This document shows positions 1 to 7,973 of a stretch of 13,260 nucleotides of DNA, piece after piece. The stretch spans positions 1 to 13,260 of the forward strand of contig JAEXPL010000395.1 in the NCBI GenBank assembly GCA_023446865.1, in the 5' to 3' direction. The notes beneath the pieces are model-generated. The model was not told the DNA's origin, searched no databases, and was given only the letters and a program-made list of their open reading frames with translations. The stretch comes from Verrucomicrobiota bacterium. GTDB taxonomy: Bacteria; Verrucomicrobiota; Verrucomicrobiia; Opitutales; Opitutaceae. A program made the position numbers and the translations under genes. How positions within the stretch are numbered: position 1 is the stretch's first letter; every line of letters starts with the position of its first letter.

Positions 1-333
1 CTAACCACACGTTCCCTCTCTTCGCCGGCCGGCTCCCCGCGAGCGGGCCGTTCTGTTTTCCGCCGTGGCCGAACCCGTCGCGTTCCGCTCGCCCGCCGCT
101 CCGCTGCCACAATCCGGTCGCCGGCCCAGGAATCGCACACGGCGTTGCCGCAGTCACCCGCGGAACGATGGCGTGTTCCTCTACGGAGCAACGGTAGGCC
201 GGATCCGGTGCTCAAATAGCGGCGCGGCTTCCGCGCCGTCCGAAACCGGAAGCCGCTCCGCCAGGCGCGAGCACGACTGCGAACGCAGGGATGGTCGGAC
301 TTCGTCGGCCCGCCGCCCGACCTCCAGCTCCGC
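1..333. other. Non-coding flank downstream of prmA
   Basis: I find no convincing gene here. Frames that cross it are open only because of high GC and run antisense or out of frame into prmA. Two hairpins are visible. The arms at 26-30 and 46-50 (CGGCC/GGCCG) are followed by TTCTGTTTT and could terminate a plus-strand gene off the left edge. A perfect 8-bp stem with a 3-nt loop (220-227 / 231-238) lies about 95 bases past the prmA stop. On the minus strand it is followed by GCTATTT, so it is a weak candidate terminator for the purN-prmA transcript. Both assignments are tentative. Confidence 0.4.
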
Positions 334-1227
334 CTACTCCGGCCGCACCAGCTTGAGGTCGGCCCATTCGCCGAGCGTACGACTCTCGATCGCCCAGCCC
401 GGAGCGACCGTCGCGAAGTCGCGCCGCACGGCCTCGATCTCCGTCGCGAGGATACCGCTGAGCACCAGCCAGCCGCCCGGCGCCACTGCGGCGACGAGCT
501 CGCGGGCGTACTCGCGCAGGATGTTGGCGAGGATGTTGGCCATCACGAGATCCGCCTGCCGGCCCTGCAGGCCGGTGACCAGATCGCCGACGAAAAGATC
601 GACCTGGCCGGTCACGCCGTTGAGCTCCGCGTTCTCGCGGCTGACGGCCACCGCCTCGGGATCGTTGTCGAAGCCGGCGACGGGCGCGAAGCCGAGCTTC
701 ACCGCCGAGATCGCGAGGATGCCCGAGCCGCAGCCGGCATCGATCACGCGCCGCGTGGAGAGTTTGCCACGGGCGGCGCGCACCTGGTCCGCGTAGGCGA
801 CCATGCGCTCGCAGCAGAGGCGCGTGGTCTCGTGGTTGCCCGTGCCGAAAGCCATGCCGGGGTCGAGCAGCACCACGGCATCGCCCTTTGGCAGCTCGTA
901 GGTGTCGCGTTCCCACACCGGCACCCAATGCATGCGGCCGAAACGCCACGGTTTGAAATGCAGCTTGTAGCTCTCGCGCCAGTCGGTGTCGGCCACCGGC
1001 GAGATCGCCGGCTCGGCCAAATCCGCCACTTCGCGCAGCGCGCGGCGGGCCCGGGCGACCGCGGCCCGCACCGCGGCCTCGTCCGGGAAATAGCTCCCGA
1101 GCCAGGCGCTGGCCGTGGGCCGGTCCTCGAACACGCCCCAGTCGCAGTTCTCGGCCTCGGCGAGGGCGTTCTCCACCGCCTCGGCGGCGGCGACGGGAAT
1201 CGGGATGCGGGCTTCGACGAGGCTCAT
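334..1227 (-). CDS. prmA: Ribosomal protein L11 methyltransferase
   Basis: SAM-dependent methyltransferase that in its family trimethylates ribosomal protein L11 in the cytoplasm. The 297-residue length matches the family. The N-terminal ~110 residues would be the substrate-recognition part. The family signature appears as DPGMAFGTGNHETT (about 122-135), where the usual FGTGTHPTT is slightly changed. SAM motif I is DAGCGSG (about 163-169), an acidic residue follows in AGFDNDP, and the motif IV region is MANILANIL (about 229-237). It starts 14 bases after the purN stop on the same strand, so it is probably cotranscribed with purN. There is no Shine-Dalgarno-like sequence before the ATG, as for its chromosomal neighbours. 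The stop is TAG. Confidence 0.93.
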   Translation of the reverse strand: MSLVEARIPIPVAAAEAVENALAEAENCDWGVFEDRPTASAWLGSYFPDEAAVRAAVARARRALREVADLAEPAISPVADTDWRESYKLHFKPWRFGRMHWVPVWERDTYELPKGDAVVLLDPGMAFGTGNHETTRLCCERMVAYADQVRAARGKLSTRRVIDAGCGSGILAISAVKLGFAPVAGFDNDPEAVAVSRENAELNGVTGQVDLFVGDLVTGLQGRQADLVMANILANILREYARELVAAVAPGGWLVLSGILATEIEAVRRDFATVAPGWAIESRTLGEWADLKLVRPE

Positions 1228-1241
1228 GGAAGAGTTGGGGC

Positions 1242-1820
1242 TCAGGATTGGCGCGCGCTCAGGCGCGCGATGACGGCCGGCAGCAGGCGGTGCTCGGCGG
1301 CGTGGATCTTGGCGGCGAGCGTGTCGATCGTGTCCGACTCCTCGATGCGCACGGCCTCCTGGTCGAGGATGCGCCCACCGTCGACGGTCGCGTTGACCTC
1401 GTGGACCGTGCAGCCGGTGACCTTCACACCGTGGCGGAAAGCCTGGCCGATGCCGTCGAGCCCCGGGAAGCTGGGCAACAGGCTCGGATGGAGATTGATG
1501 ATCTTGCCGGCGAAAGCTTCGAGGAAGGCCGGCTTGATCACCCGCATGAAGCCGGCGAGCACGACGAGATCGGCCTGGGCGGCGCGGATGGCGGCGATGA
1601 AGCGTTCCTCGCCCGGGCCCTCGAGCTTCGTCTTGAACGGCGCCGGGTCGATGAACTGCGCCGGCACGCCGAAGCGCGGCCCGAGCTCGAGCATGCGCGC
1701 GCCGGGCTTGTCGCAGAAGATGCCAACGACCTGCGCGCGGCCGAGCCGGCCCTCGGGTTGAGCGTTGAGAATGGCCTCGGCGTTGGAGCCGCGACCGGAA
1801 CCGAGAAGGACGACGCGCAT
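1242..1820 (-). CDS. purN: Phosphoribosylglycinamide formyltransferase
   Basis: Cytosolic enzyme of de novo purine synthesis; the family transfers a formyl group from 10-formyl-tetrahydrofolate to GAR. The 192-residue length is typical. The phosphate-binding loop GSGRGSN is at 7-13. The catalytic asparagine and histidine lie in NLHPSLLPSFPG (N109, H111), and the catalytic aspartate is in ATVDGG (D147). The PSFPGLDGIGQA segment is also characteristic. It precedes prmA by 14 bases on the same strand, giving a likely purN-prmA operon. The ATG chosen gives the standard N-terminus beginning MRVVLLGSGRGSN. No SD-like motif is visible upstream. Confidence 0.95.
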   Translation of the reverse strand: MRVVLLGSGRGSNAEAILNAQPEGRLGRAQVVGIFCDKPGARMLELGPRFGVPAQFIDPAPFKTKLEGPGEERFIAAIRAAQADLVVLAGFMRVIKPAFLEAFAGKIINLHPSLLPSFPGLDGIGQAFRHGVKVTGCTVHEVNATVDGGRILDQEAVRIEESDTIDTLAAKIHAAEHRLLPAVIARLSARQS

Positions 1821-1853
1821 GGTGGGATCGGGAACGTTTTTCGGAAAAGGAAC

Positions 1854-1944
1854 AATCTGGAACTCAGGAGATCAGGAAACCAGACCGCTCAGCACGAGCC
1901 CAGCAGTGTTCTGCTTCCGTTCCTGAGTTCCTGATTTCCAGATT
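1854..1944. repeat. Imperfect 25-bp inverted repeat (dnaJ-purN gap)
   Basis: The arms at 1854-1878 and 1920-1944 are reverse complements at 22 of 25 positions, separated by about 41 bases. Each arm holds two copies of TCAGGA spaced about 9 bp apart, so the arms are themselves internally repetitive. The element fills most of the 143-base gap between the dnaJ stop and the purN start. It has no T-tract, so it is not an ordinary intrinsic terminator. It resembles a dispersed REP- or BIME-like intergenic element, but copy number cannot be judged from one window. Confidence 0.75.
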
Positions 1945-1963
1945 CTCCTCCCTCCGGAGTCCC

Positions 1964-3073
1964 TCACCCGAAGAACTTCTTGGCCTTTTCGAGGAAGCTC
2001 CGGGAGACGGGCTCGTCGGCATCGCCGCAGGCGATGGCGAAGTCCTCGAGCTTCTTCTTCTGGTCGGCGGTGAGCGACGTCGGCCCCTCGACATGCACGC
2101 GGATGAGCTCGTCGCCGGTATGGCCGCCGCGGAGACTCGGCAGGCCGCGGCCCTTGAGCCGGAAAGTCGTCCCCGACTGGGTCCCGGTGGGGATCTTCAG
2201 CGAGGCCTTGCCGGAGAGCGTGGGCACCTCGATCGTGCCGCCGAGCGTGGCGAGGGTAAACTTGATCGGGATCTCGCAAAAAAGGTCGTCGCCCTGCCGC
2301 TCGAACACCTCGTGCGCCGCAACATGGAGCACGATGTAGAGGTCGCCGGGGCCGCCTTCGAGCGTGCCAGCCTCGCCGTTGCCCGAGGAGCGCAGGCGCG
2401 TGCCGGTGTCGACGCCGGCGGGGATGCGCACCTTGACCTTGGCATCCTGCTGCACGCGGCCCTCGCCGCGGCACTTCGCGCAGGGTTTCTCGACCCGCGT
2501 GCCGGCACCGCCGCAGGTCGGGCAAGTCTGCCTAAACGTGAAGAAGCCCCGCGAGGTCGTGACCTGGCCGTGGCCCTGGCAGGTGGCGCAGCGCACGCGC
2601 TTCGAGCCCGGCTCAGCGCCGGAACCAGAGCAGTGCTCGCATTCGGCGAGCTTGCGGAACGTGATCTCCTTTTCGCAGCCGCCCGCCGCTTCCTCGAGCG
2701 TGATCTCGAGGTCGTAGCGGAGGTCGGCGCCGCGCTGCGGGCCGCCCCCGCCGCCGCCGCCACCGAAGACTTCGCGGAAGACGTCGAACGGATCGTGGAA
2801 CCCGCCACCGCCGGGCCCGCGGGGGCCGGCCCCGCCGCCCTGGGAAAACGCCGCATGCCCGAACCGGTCGTACGCCGCCCGTTTATCCGCATCGCGGAGC
2901 ACGTCGTAGGCCTCCGAGATCTGCTTGAAGCGCTCCTCGGCGGACTTGTCGCCCGGGTTCTTGTCCGGGTGGTACTTCACCGCGAGCTTGCGGTACGCCT
3001 TCTTCAGGTCGTCCGCGGACACGTCGCGGGCGACGCCGAGCAGTTCGTAGTAGTCTTCCTTGTGGCTGGCCAT
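1964..3073 (-). CDS. dnaJ: Chaperone protein DnaJ (Hsp40)
   Basis: Full-length type I J-protein (369 residues), the cytoplasmic co-chaperone that delivers clients to DnaK and stimulates its ATPase. Domains in order: a J-domain (about 6-72) with the HPD tripeptide at 35-37; a Gly/Phe-rich linker (about 78-113) including a run of eight glycines; a zinc-binding domain (about 145-205) with all four CxxCxGxG units (CEHCSGSG, CATCQGHG, CPTCGGAG, CAKCRGEG); then the two-part C-terminal client-binding region. dnaK and grpE are not in the window, so it is detached from the usual dnaK cluster here. It lies between the manA-like gene and purN on the same strand, with 135- and 143-base gaps, so it may have its own promoter. 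Confidence 0.96.
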   Translation of the reverse strand: MASHKEDYYELLGVARDVSADDLKKAYRKLAVKYHPDKNPGDKSAEERFKQISEAYDVLRDADKRAAYDRFGHAAFSQGGGAGPRGPGGGGFHDPFDVFREVFGGGGGGGGPQRGADLRYDLEITLEEAAGGCEKEITFRKLAECEHCSGSGAEPGSKRVRCATCQGHGQVTTSRGFFTFRQTCPTCGGAGTRVEKPCAKCRGEGRVQQDAKVKVRIPAGVDTGTRLRSSGNGEAGTLEGGPGDLYIVLHVAAHEVFERQGDDLFCEIPIKFTLATLGGTIEVPTLSGKASLKIPTGTQSGTTFRLKGRGLPSLRGGHTGDELIRVHVEGPTSLTADQKKKLEDFAIACGDADEPVSRSFLEKAKKFFG

Positions 3074-3148
3074 GTGGTGTCGGTTGACGGGCGGTCGGGC
3101 TCCGAGCCGCGACAGGCGCGGCGGTCCGACCGGAAAATCAAAGCGCGC

Positions 3149-3178
3149 TAGTTAGACGGGCCGCGGAGCCCACTTCAA
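3149..3178 (-). promoter_or_regulatory. Possible sigma70-type promoter for dnaJ
   Basis: On the minus strand TTGAAG (3178-3173) is followed after 18 bases by TAACTA (3154-3149). This would place initiation about 70 bases before the dnaJ ATG. The match to consensus is only partial and rests on pattern reading alone. Confidence 0.25.
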
Positions 3179-3208
3179 GCTCGGCGACGCGGTCTGGAAA
3201 AACAGGGC

Positions 3209-4162
3209 TCAGGAGAAGTTCTCGGTCACCAGGACGAGGGAATCCTCCTCGGCCTCGAAGTTGAACATCCCGGCGAAGGGCAGCAGCGCGTTGTCGCCGG
3301 CGATGAACGGCGCGACATCGAGCCCCCGGGCGCGCAATCGGCCGCGCACCACCGAGAAAAGCCGGCACTGCTCGCCGGCCCCGAACGCGAGCGCAGTCCC
3401 TTTGCGCACCGGTACGCGCCGGATGCGGAACTCCCGGCAGTCGGCGATCACGGCCGCGGTGTCGGTGGCCCGCACCAGCGGCGGCGGCGGCTCGTCGAAG
3501 AGGATCGATTTCATCGACTCCGCGAGGTGCATCTTGCGCGGTTTGCCGTCGAGCCCCACCCGGCCCCAGTCGTAGACGCGGTAAGTCGTATCTGAATTCT
3601 GTTGGATCTCGAGGATGAGGCAGCCGGCGTCGATCGCGTGCACGGTGCCGCTGTGCACCAGGACCGAGTCGCCCGGCTGCACGGCGTAGCGGTTGACGCA
3701 CTGTTCAAGGGTGCGGGTCTGGATCGCGGCCTCGAACTGCGCCGGAGTCACGCCCGGCCGGAGCCCAAGGAGCAGCCCGGCCTGGCCCTCGACATCGGCC
3801 AGGTACCAGTTCTCGGTCTTCGGCTCGCCGCGGAGCGCCGGCGCAACCTCGGCCGGAGGATGCACCTGCAGGCTGAGCCGCTCGCGGCAATCCAGCCACT
3901 TCACCAGAATCGGAAACGGCCGCGTCACCGGCCAGTCGGGACCGATCCAGTCGGCGCTGCGCAGGTGGAGCGCGTCCCGCAGTGTCATGCCGGCGAGGGG
4001 ACCGTCGCGCACGACCGACTGCGCCTCGGGCCGGTCGACAATCTCCCAGCTCTCGCCGATCGGCTCAGCGCCCGGCAGTTCGCGGGGGAAAATCCGGCCC
4101 AGCGCACGGCCGCCCCAGACTCGCGCCTGGTACAGCGGTTGAAATCGAACTGGCAAATGCAT
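3209..4162 (-). CDS. manA: Mannose-6-phosphate isomerase, class I (ManA-like)
   Basis: Zinc-dependent cupin isomerase that interconverts mannose-6-phosphate and fructose-6-phosphate, feeding mannose metabolism and GDP-sugar synthesis. The start chosen gives 317 residues and the usual N-terminus (MHLPVRFQPLYQARVWGG). An in-frame ATG 24 bases upstream (4186) would add eight residues that the family normally lacks, and it lies inside a small palindrome. Candidate zinc ligands are visible: Q99 and H101 in LQVHP, E117 in KTENWY, H175 in HSGTVHAI. The active-site segment QQNSDTTYRVYDWGR follows. It is divergent from ftsK. The substrate could be another hexose phosphate, since close paralogues exist. 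Confidence 0.88.
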   Translation of the reverse strand: MHLPVRFQPLYQARVWGGRALGRIFPRELPGAEPIGESWEIVDRPEAQSVVRDGPLAGMTLRDALHLRSADWIGPDWPVTRPFPILVKWLDCRERLSLQVHPPAEVAPALRGEPKTENWYLADVEGQAGLLLGLRPGVTPAQFEAAIQTRTLEQCVNRYAVQPGDSVLVHSGTVHAIDAGCLILEIQQNSDTTYRVYDWGRVGLDGKPRKMHLAESMKSILFDEPPPPLVRATDTAAVIADCREFRIRRVPVRKGTALAFGAGEQCRLFSVVRGRLRARGLDVAPFIAGDNALLPFAGMFNFEAEEDSLVLVTENFS

Positions 4163-4180
4163 CGGCCCTACTGTTAACAA

Positions 4181-4197
4181 TCCCATGAAAAATGGGA
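4181..4197. repeat. Short palindrome in the manA-ftsK divergent gap
   Basis: TCCCAT and ATGGGA flank the five-base spacer GAAAA, a perfect 6-bp inverted repeat between the two divergent genes. It could be an operator or a small RNA hairpin in the manA leader. It is short enough to be chance. Confidence 0.35.
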
Positions 4198-4204
4198 GGC
4201 GGAA

Positions 4205-4233
4205 TTTACTTCCGCGCGCGATTACCCTAGCCT
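4205..4233 (+). promoter_or_regulatory. Possible sigma70-type promoter for ftsK
   Basis: TTTACT (4205-4210) is followed after 17 bases by TAGCCT (4228-4233), about 28 bases before the ftsK ATG. Spacing is ideal but both hexamers are partial matches, so this is tentative. Confidence 0.25.
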
Positions 4234-4261
4234 CGCCGCCCTAAACCCAAAGCCCTTTCCG

Positions 4262-6916
4262 ATGGCCAAAGCCGACAGCTCGTCCAAACGCAACGGTCCT
4301 TCCTTCAAAGGCCCAACCTATCAACCCCGTTGGGTGGCCGCCATCCTGTGCCTGGTGGTGGGCCTGCTCCTCACCGTTGCGCTCGCCTACTACGAGCCCA
4401 ACCAGGTCCCGACGATGAGCGCCTCGGGCGAGACGTTGCCGGACGGCACCATCCGGATCATCCCGCCCACCGGGGTCAACCCGGTCGGCAAGATCGGCGC
4501 GATGACGGCGTTCCACCTCTTCCGCGTCCTCGGCGGCGCCGCGTGGCTGATCGGATCCTTCTTCTTCTGGCTCTCCTTCATCTACACCCGCGGTATCCGT
4601 CGCCTCGCCACCGCCCGCGGCGGCGCGATGGTGTTCTGCCTCCTTTGCGCCTGCGGCCTGGCCGACATGCAGAAGGCCTGGTCCGAGTTCTTCGTCCAGC
4701 CCGCCAACATCTACGTCGCCGGCCCCGGCGGCATGATCGGCCAGCTCCTCTACTCCCGGTTGATGGAGGATACGATGGGCATCTTCGGCTCGGGCGTCGT
4801 ACTCACGGTCTTCTTCGGCCTCAGCCTGATGTTCGTCCTCACCCGCGACCTCGGCGCACAGTTCGACCGTTTCTTCGCCTGGATCCAGAGCATCCGCGAA
4901 AACTGGAAACTGCGCCGCCTCGAGCGCGAGGAGATCAAGAAACTCCGCGCCGAAGCCCGCGCCAAACTCAAGGAGCAGGCGCTCGCCGAGCTCAAGAAGC
5001 AGGCCGCCGCCGCCGTCCCGCCCCCGACCGATATCAAGCGCCTCACGCTCCCCAAGGGCGGAGAACCGGCCGGTGCCGCCGTGCCCGCCGGCCGCCCGGC
5101 GCCCCCGCCCTCCCGCAACACCGAGAAGAGCCTCTCGCTGCGACCCGCCCAAGCAGCCGAAGCTCCCGCCCCGCAGCCGCCGCCGGCTCCGGCCCAGGTT
5201 GCTCCCGCCACACCCGCTCCCGCCGCTCCAGCTCCGGTGGCCGAACGCCCCGCCAAACCGCCGGCCTTCGGCGGTGAGAAACCCGCCACGCCGGCGGTCG
5301 CCGAGGCCGCCACCCCCGGCAGCGCGAAACTCAACCTCAAGATCGTCGCCCCCGAGGCGCCCCGCAAGGCCGCCGCACCCCAGCCGGTTCGCGGCGAAGA
5401 CTACATTTTCCCCACCCTCGAGCTGCTCAAGGAGCCCGTGAAGGGCGGCACCGCCACCAACGAGGCCGAGCATATCACCAACGCCGAGACGCTCCTGCGC
5501 ACCCTCGGCGAGTTCGGCGTCGAGGTCAGCCTCGGCGAGATCCACACCGGCCCGGTCATCACCCGCTACGACATTCTTCCCGCGCCCGGCGTGCGCGTCG
5601 AGAAGATCGCCAGCCTCGACAAAAACATCGCCCTCGGCATGAAGGCCCAGTCCGTGCGTATCCTCGCGCCGGTGCCGGGCAAGGGCGTCGTCGGCGTCGA
5701 GGTTCCGAACCAGCGGCCGACCCCGGTCGGCATGCGTGAGATCCTCGAATCGGTCGACTGGGTCGAATCCAAGGCCGAGCTGCCGATCGCGCTCGGCAAG
5801 GACGTCTCCGGCGCGCCCATCGTCGCCGATCTCGCCCGCATGCCCCACCTGCTCATCGCCGGCGCCACCGGCTCGGGCAAATCCGTCTGCGTCAACAGCA
5901 TCGTCGCCTCCCTCGTCTACCACGCCGGCCCGAAGAAGGTCCGCCTGCTCATGGTCGACCCGAAGATCGTCGAGCTGCAGGTCTACAATTCCCTCCCGCA
6001 CATGCTCATCCCGGTGGTGACCGAGCCCAAGAAGGTGCCCGGCGCCCTCAAGTGGCTGCTCGCGGAGATGGAGAAACGCTACCAGATCTTCGCCAAGTGC
6101 GGTGTGCGCAACATCGCCTCCTTCAACACCCGCAAGGCACCCGACGCCGCCGAAAAGAACAAGGAGAAGGAAGGCTCCATCGGCGAGGTCACCGCCGAGC
6201 TCAACCTCGAGGTCCCACGCGATCTCGAGATCGAGATCCCCGAGAAGCTTCCCTACATCGTCTGCATCATCGACGAACTCGCCGACCTCATGATGGTCGC
6301 CCCCGCCGAGATCGAGACCTCCATCGCCCGCCTCGCCCAGCTGGCCCGCGCCGCCGGTATCCACCTCATCGTGGCAACCCAGCGCCCGTCGGTGAACATC
6401 ATCACCGGCTCCATCAAGGCCAACCTCCCCTCCCGCATCGCCTTCCAGGTCACCTCCAAGGTCGACAGCCGCGTCATCCTCGACGAGGCCGGCGCCGACC
6501 AGCTCATCGGCCGCGGCGACCTGCTCTTCATGCCCCCGGGCACCAGCCGGCTCGTGCGCGCCCAAGGCGCGTTCATCTCCGCCGAGGAGATCGCCCGCAT
6601 GGTCGAACACCTCAAGAAGAACGGCCCGCCCTCCTACCGCCAGGAGGTCCAGGAACAGGTGGACCGCGTCGGCGACGAGGAGGACGGCGACGGCATCGAC
6701 GAACTCGAGGAAGGCAGCGACGACGATCTGCTCCCGCAGGCCATCGACGTCCTCAAATCCACCCGTCGCGCCTCCACCTCCATGCTCCAGCGGCGCCTGC
6801 GCATCGGCTACAACCGCGCCGCCCGCCTCATGGAGCTCATGGAGCAGAAGGGCATTGTCGGTCCGGAGAACGGCGCCCAACCCCGCGAAATCCTCGCCGA
6901 CCTCGACCGCCTTTGA
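4262..6916 (+). CDS. ftsK: DNA translocase FtsK/SpoIIIE
   Basis: Membrane-anchored dsDNA pump that clears chromosome termini through the closing septum and activates dimer resolution at dif. The 884-residue protein has hydrophobic segments in the first ~200 residues (about 23-42, the 80s-110s, about 120-137, about 175-198). A charged and then Ala/Pro-rich linker covers about 220-370. The RecA-like motor follows, with Walker A GATGSGKS (about 534-541) and Walker B IVCIIDELADL (DE about 671-672). Between them is a moderately long charged insertion (about 625-655). The segment VATQRPSVNIITGSIKANLP is characteristic. The C-terminal gamma winged helix (about 820-884) reads DNA polarity signals in this family. 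The next gene, rodZ-like, is 90 bases downstream on the same strand. No SD is seen. Confidence 0.95.
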   Translation: MAKADSSSKRNGPSFKGPTYQPRWVAAILCLVVGLLLTVALAYYEPNQVPTMSASGETLPDGTIRIIPPTGVNPVGKIGAMTAFHLFRVLGGAAWLIGSFFFWLSFIYTRGIRRLATARGGAMVFCLLCACGLADMQKAWSEFFVQPANIYVAGPGGMIGQLLYSRLMEDTMGIFGSGVVLTVFFGLSLMFVLTRDLGAQFDRFFAWIQSIRENWKLRRLEREEIKKLRAEARAKLKEQALAELKKQAAAAVPPPTDIKRLTLPKGGEPAGAAVPAGRPAPPPSRNTEKSLSLRPAQAAEAPAPQPPPAPAQVAPATPAPAAPAPVAERPAKPPAFGGEKPATPAVAEAATPGSAKLNLKIVAPEAPRKAAAPQPVRGEDYIFPTLELLKEPVKGGTATNEAEHITNAETLLRTLGEFGVEVSLGEIHTGPVITRYDILPAPGVRVEKIASLDKNIALGMKAQSVRILAPVPGKGVVGVEVPNQRPTPVGMREILESVDWVESKAELPIALGKDVSGAPIVADLARMPHLLIAGATGSGKSVCVNSIVASLVYHAGPKKVRLLMVDPKIVELQVYNSLPHMLIPVVTEPKKVPGALKWLLAEMEKRYQIFAKCGVRNIASFNTRKAPDAAEKNKEKEGSIGEVTAELNLEVPRDLEIEIPEKLPYIVCIIDELADLMMVAPAEIETSIARLAQLARAAGIHLIVATQRPSVNIITGSIKANLPSRIAFQVTSKVDSRVILDEAGADQLIGRGDLLFMPPGTSRLVRAQGAFISAEEIARMVEHLKKNGPPSYRQEVQEQVDRVGDEEDGDGIDELEEGSDDDLLPQAIDVLKSTRRASTSMLQRRLRIGYNRAARLMELMEQKGIVGPENGAQPREILADLDRL

Positions 6917-7006
6917 GGCCGTTGGCCACACCCCCAACCCGCCCCCGAAGGGCTTCCGTCGCAAAAGGAACTTCACCTCGGGACGCCTTTTCCCCACATT
7001 CCGCCC

Positions 7007-7846
7007 ATGCAGACCATCGGTGAGCGCCTCGAGGAGGCGCGTAAACGCAAAGGCATTTCGATCCGCGAGGCGTCGGAATCGACCAAGATCCGGAGCGACT
7101 ACCTCCAGAAGTTCGAAAACAACACCTTCGAGCTCAACCTGCCGGACATCTATGCCCGCGGTTTCCTGCGCACCTACGGCGCATACCTGAAGCTCAACAC
7201 CGAGAAGCTGCTCACCGACTACTCCGCCCTTGGTTTCGGCGAGCCCCGCGAGAGCCGCCGCCACCAGGACCAGCGCGAGATCATGGGCCGCCTCGACATC
7301 CCCGAGGCCAGCCGGCCCGGCCCGGCCGCCCCGGCCCCTGCGCCCGCCGAACCAGCGGCCGCCCGCGGCGCCCCTCCCCCTTCGCGCTCCGTCCCCACCG
7401 CCGTCGTCACCGGCGCGCCAAGCGCCGATCGTAGCCAGAAGATCAAGATGCCGATCGTCGCCGGCGGCGCCGTGGTCGCGCTGGTCGTCCTCGTCCTCGT
7501 CATCCGTGCGCTGTTCAGCGAGTCCACGCCCACCACTCCGTCGCACCCCGCGACCACGACGGCTCCCGTCCCCGCCGCGACCACCCAACCGCCGGTCGCC
7601 GACCGCAACCTCATCCGCCTCGTCGCCCTCGGCGACGTTTCCGTGAAGGTGGTGCAGCAGTCCGACAATCGCACCCTCTTCGAGGGCGACCTGCTCAAGG
7701 GCGAGACCCGCGCCGTGCTGCGCAGCGGCAAGGTCTTCGTCTCCTACAACATCGGCCGCAACCTCCAGGTCGAGGTGCAGGGTGTCCGCTTCCGCATGGG
7801 CGCCGAAGGCCAGGGCCGCAATTCGATCGCCGAAGCCACCCCGTGA
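7007..7846 (+). CDS. rodZ: RodZ-like cytoskeletal HTH membrane protein
   Basis: Single-pass inner-membrane protein with a cytoplasmic HTH. In RodZ this domain binds MreB and links the elongation machinery to the wall. Over 279 residues: the HTH_25-type domain is at about 3-65 (GERLEEARKRKGISIREAS through FLRTYGAYLKL); an Ala/Pro-rich linker at about 100-145; one strong transmembrane segment at about 148-170; a short Thr/Pro-rich periplasmic linker; and a C-terminal beta-rich DUF4115-like domain at about 202-270. That order is the RodZ architecture. It follows ftsK at 90 bases and is closed by an intrinsic terminator, so ftsK and rodZ may share a transcript. MreB itself is not in the window. 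Confidence 0.85.
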   Translation: MQTIGERLEEARKRKGISIREASESTKIRSDYLQKFENNTFELNLPDIYARGFLRTYGAYLKLNTEKLLTDYSALGFGEPRESRRHQDQREIMGRLDIPEASRPGPAAPAPAPAEPAAARGAPPPSRSVPTAVVTGAPSADRSQKIKMPIVAGGAVVALVVLVLVIRALFSESTPTTPSHPATTTAPVPAATTQPPVADRNLIRLVALGDVSVKVVQQSDNRTLFEGDLLKGETRAVLRSGKVFVSYNIGRNLQVEVQGVRFRMGAEGQGRNSIAEATP

Positions 7847-7894
7847 CCCGTCCCGCGGGCAGCGCCCAACGCGTCGCCCGTTTAATGCCCCCGC

Positions 7895-7926
7895 CCGCCC
7901 GTTGCCTTGCGACGGGCGGTTTTTTT
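7895..7926 (+). terminator. Intrinsic terminator after rodZ
   Basis: A perfect 8-bp GC stem (7895-7902 / 7912-7919) with a nine-base loop is followed directly by seven T residues (7920-7926). It lies 48 bases past the rodZ stop and separates it from the RraA-like gene. Confidence 0.9.
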
Positions 7927-7973
7927 GTGCCATTCACGGAACTGCCCCTCCGTCCGCCCCTGTGCCGTTCCCC

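Noticed and set aside
65..796. Plus-strand frame antisense to prmA
   Set aside because: The Arg/Ser/Pro-rich product has no motifs, and prmA on the other strand carries all its family signatures.
2093..3151. Plus-strand frame antisense to dnaJ
   Set aside because: The Ala/Arg/Gly-rich shadow mirrors the dnaJ codon pattern; dnaJ is full-length and intact.
4241..7933. A 1230-codon open frame on the minus strand, antisense to ftsK and rodZ
   Set aside because: It is the mirror of two well-supported genes in GC-rich DNA with C/G-ending codons. Its product is a Gly/Asp/Val-rich composition with no recognisable motif.
7782..7973. Upstream extension of the RraA-like gene to an ATG at 7782
   Set aside because: It would overlap rodZ, cross the rodZ terminator and place a signal peptide in the middle of the protein.
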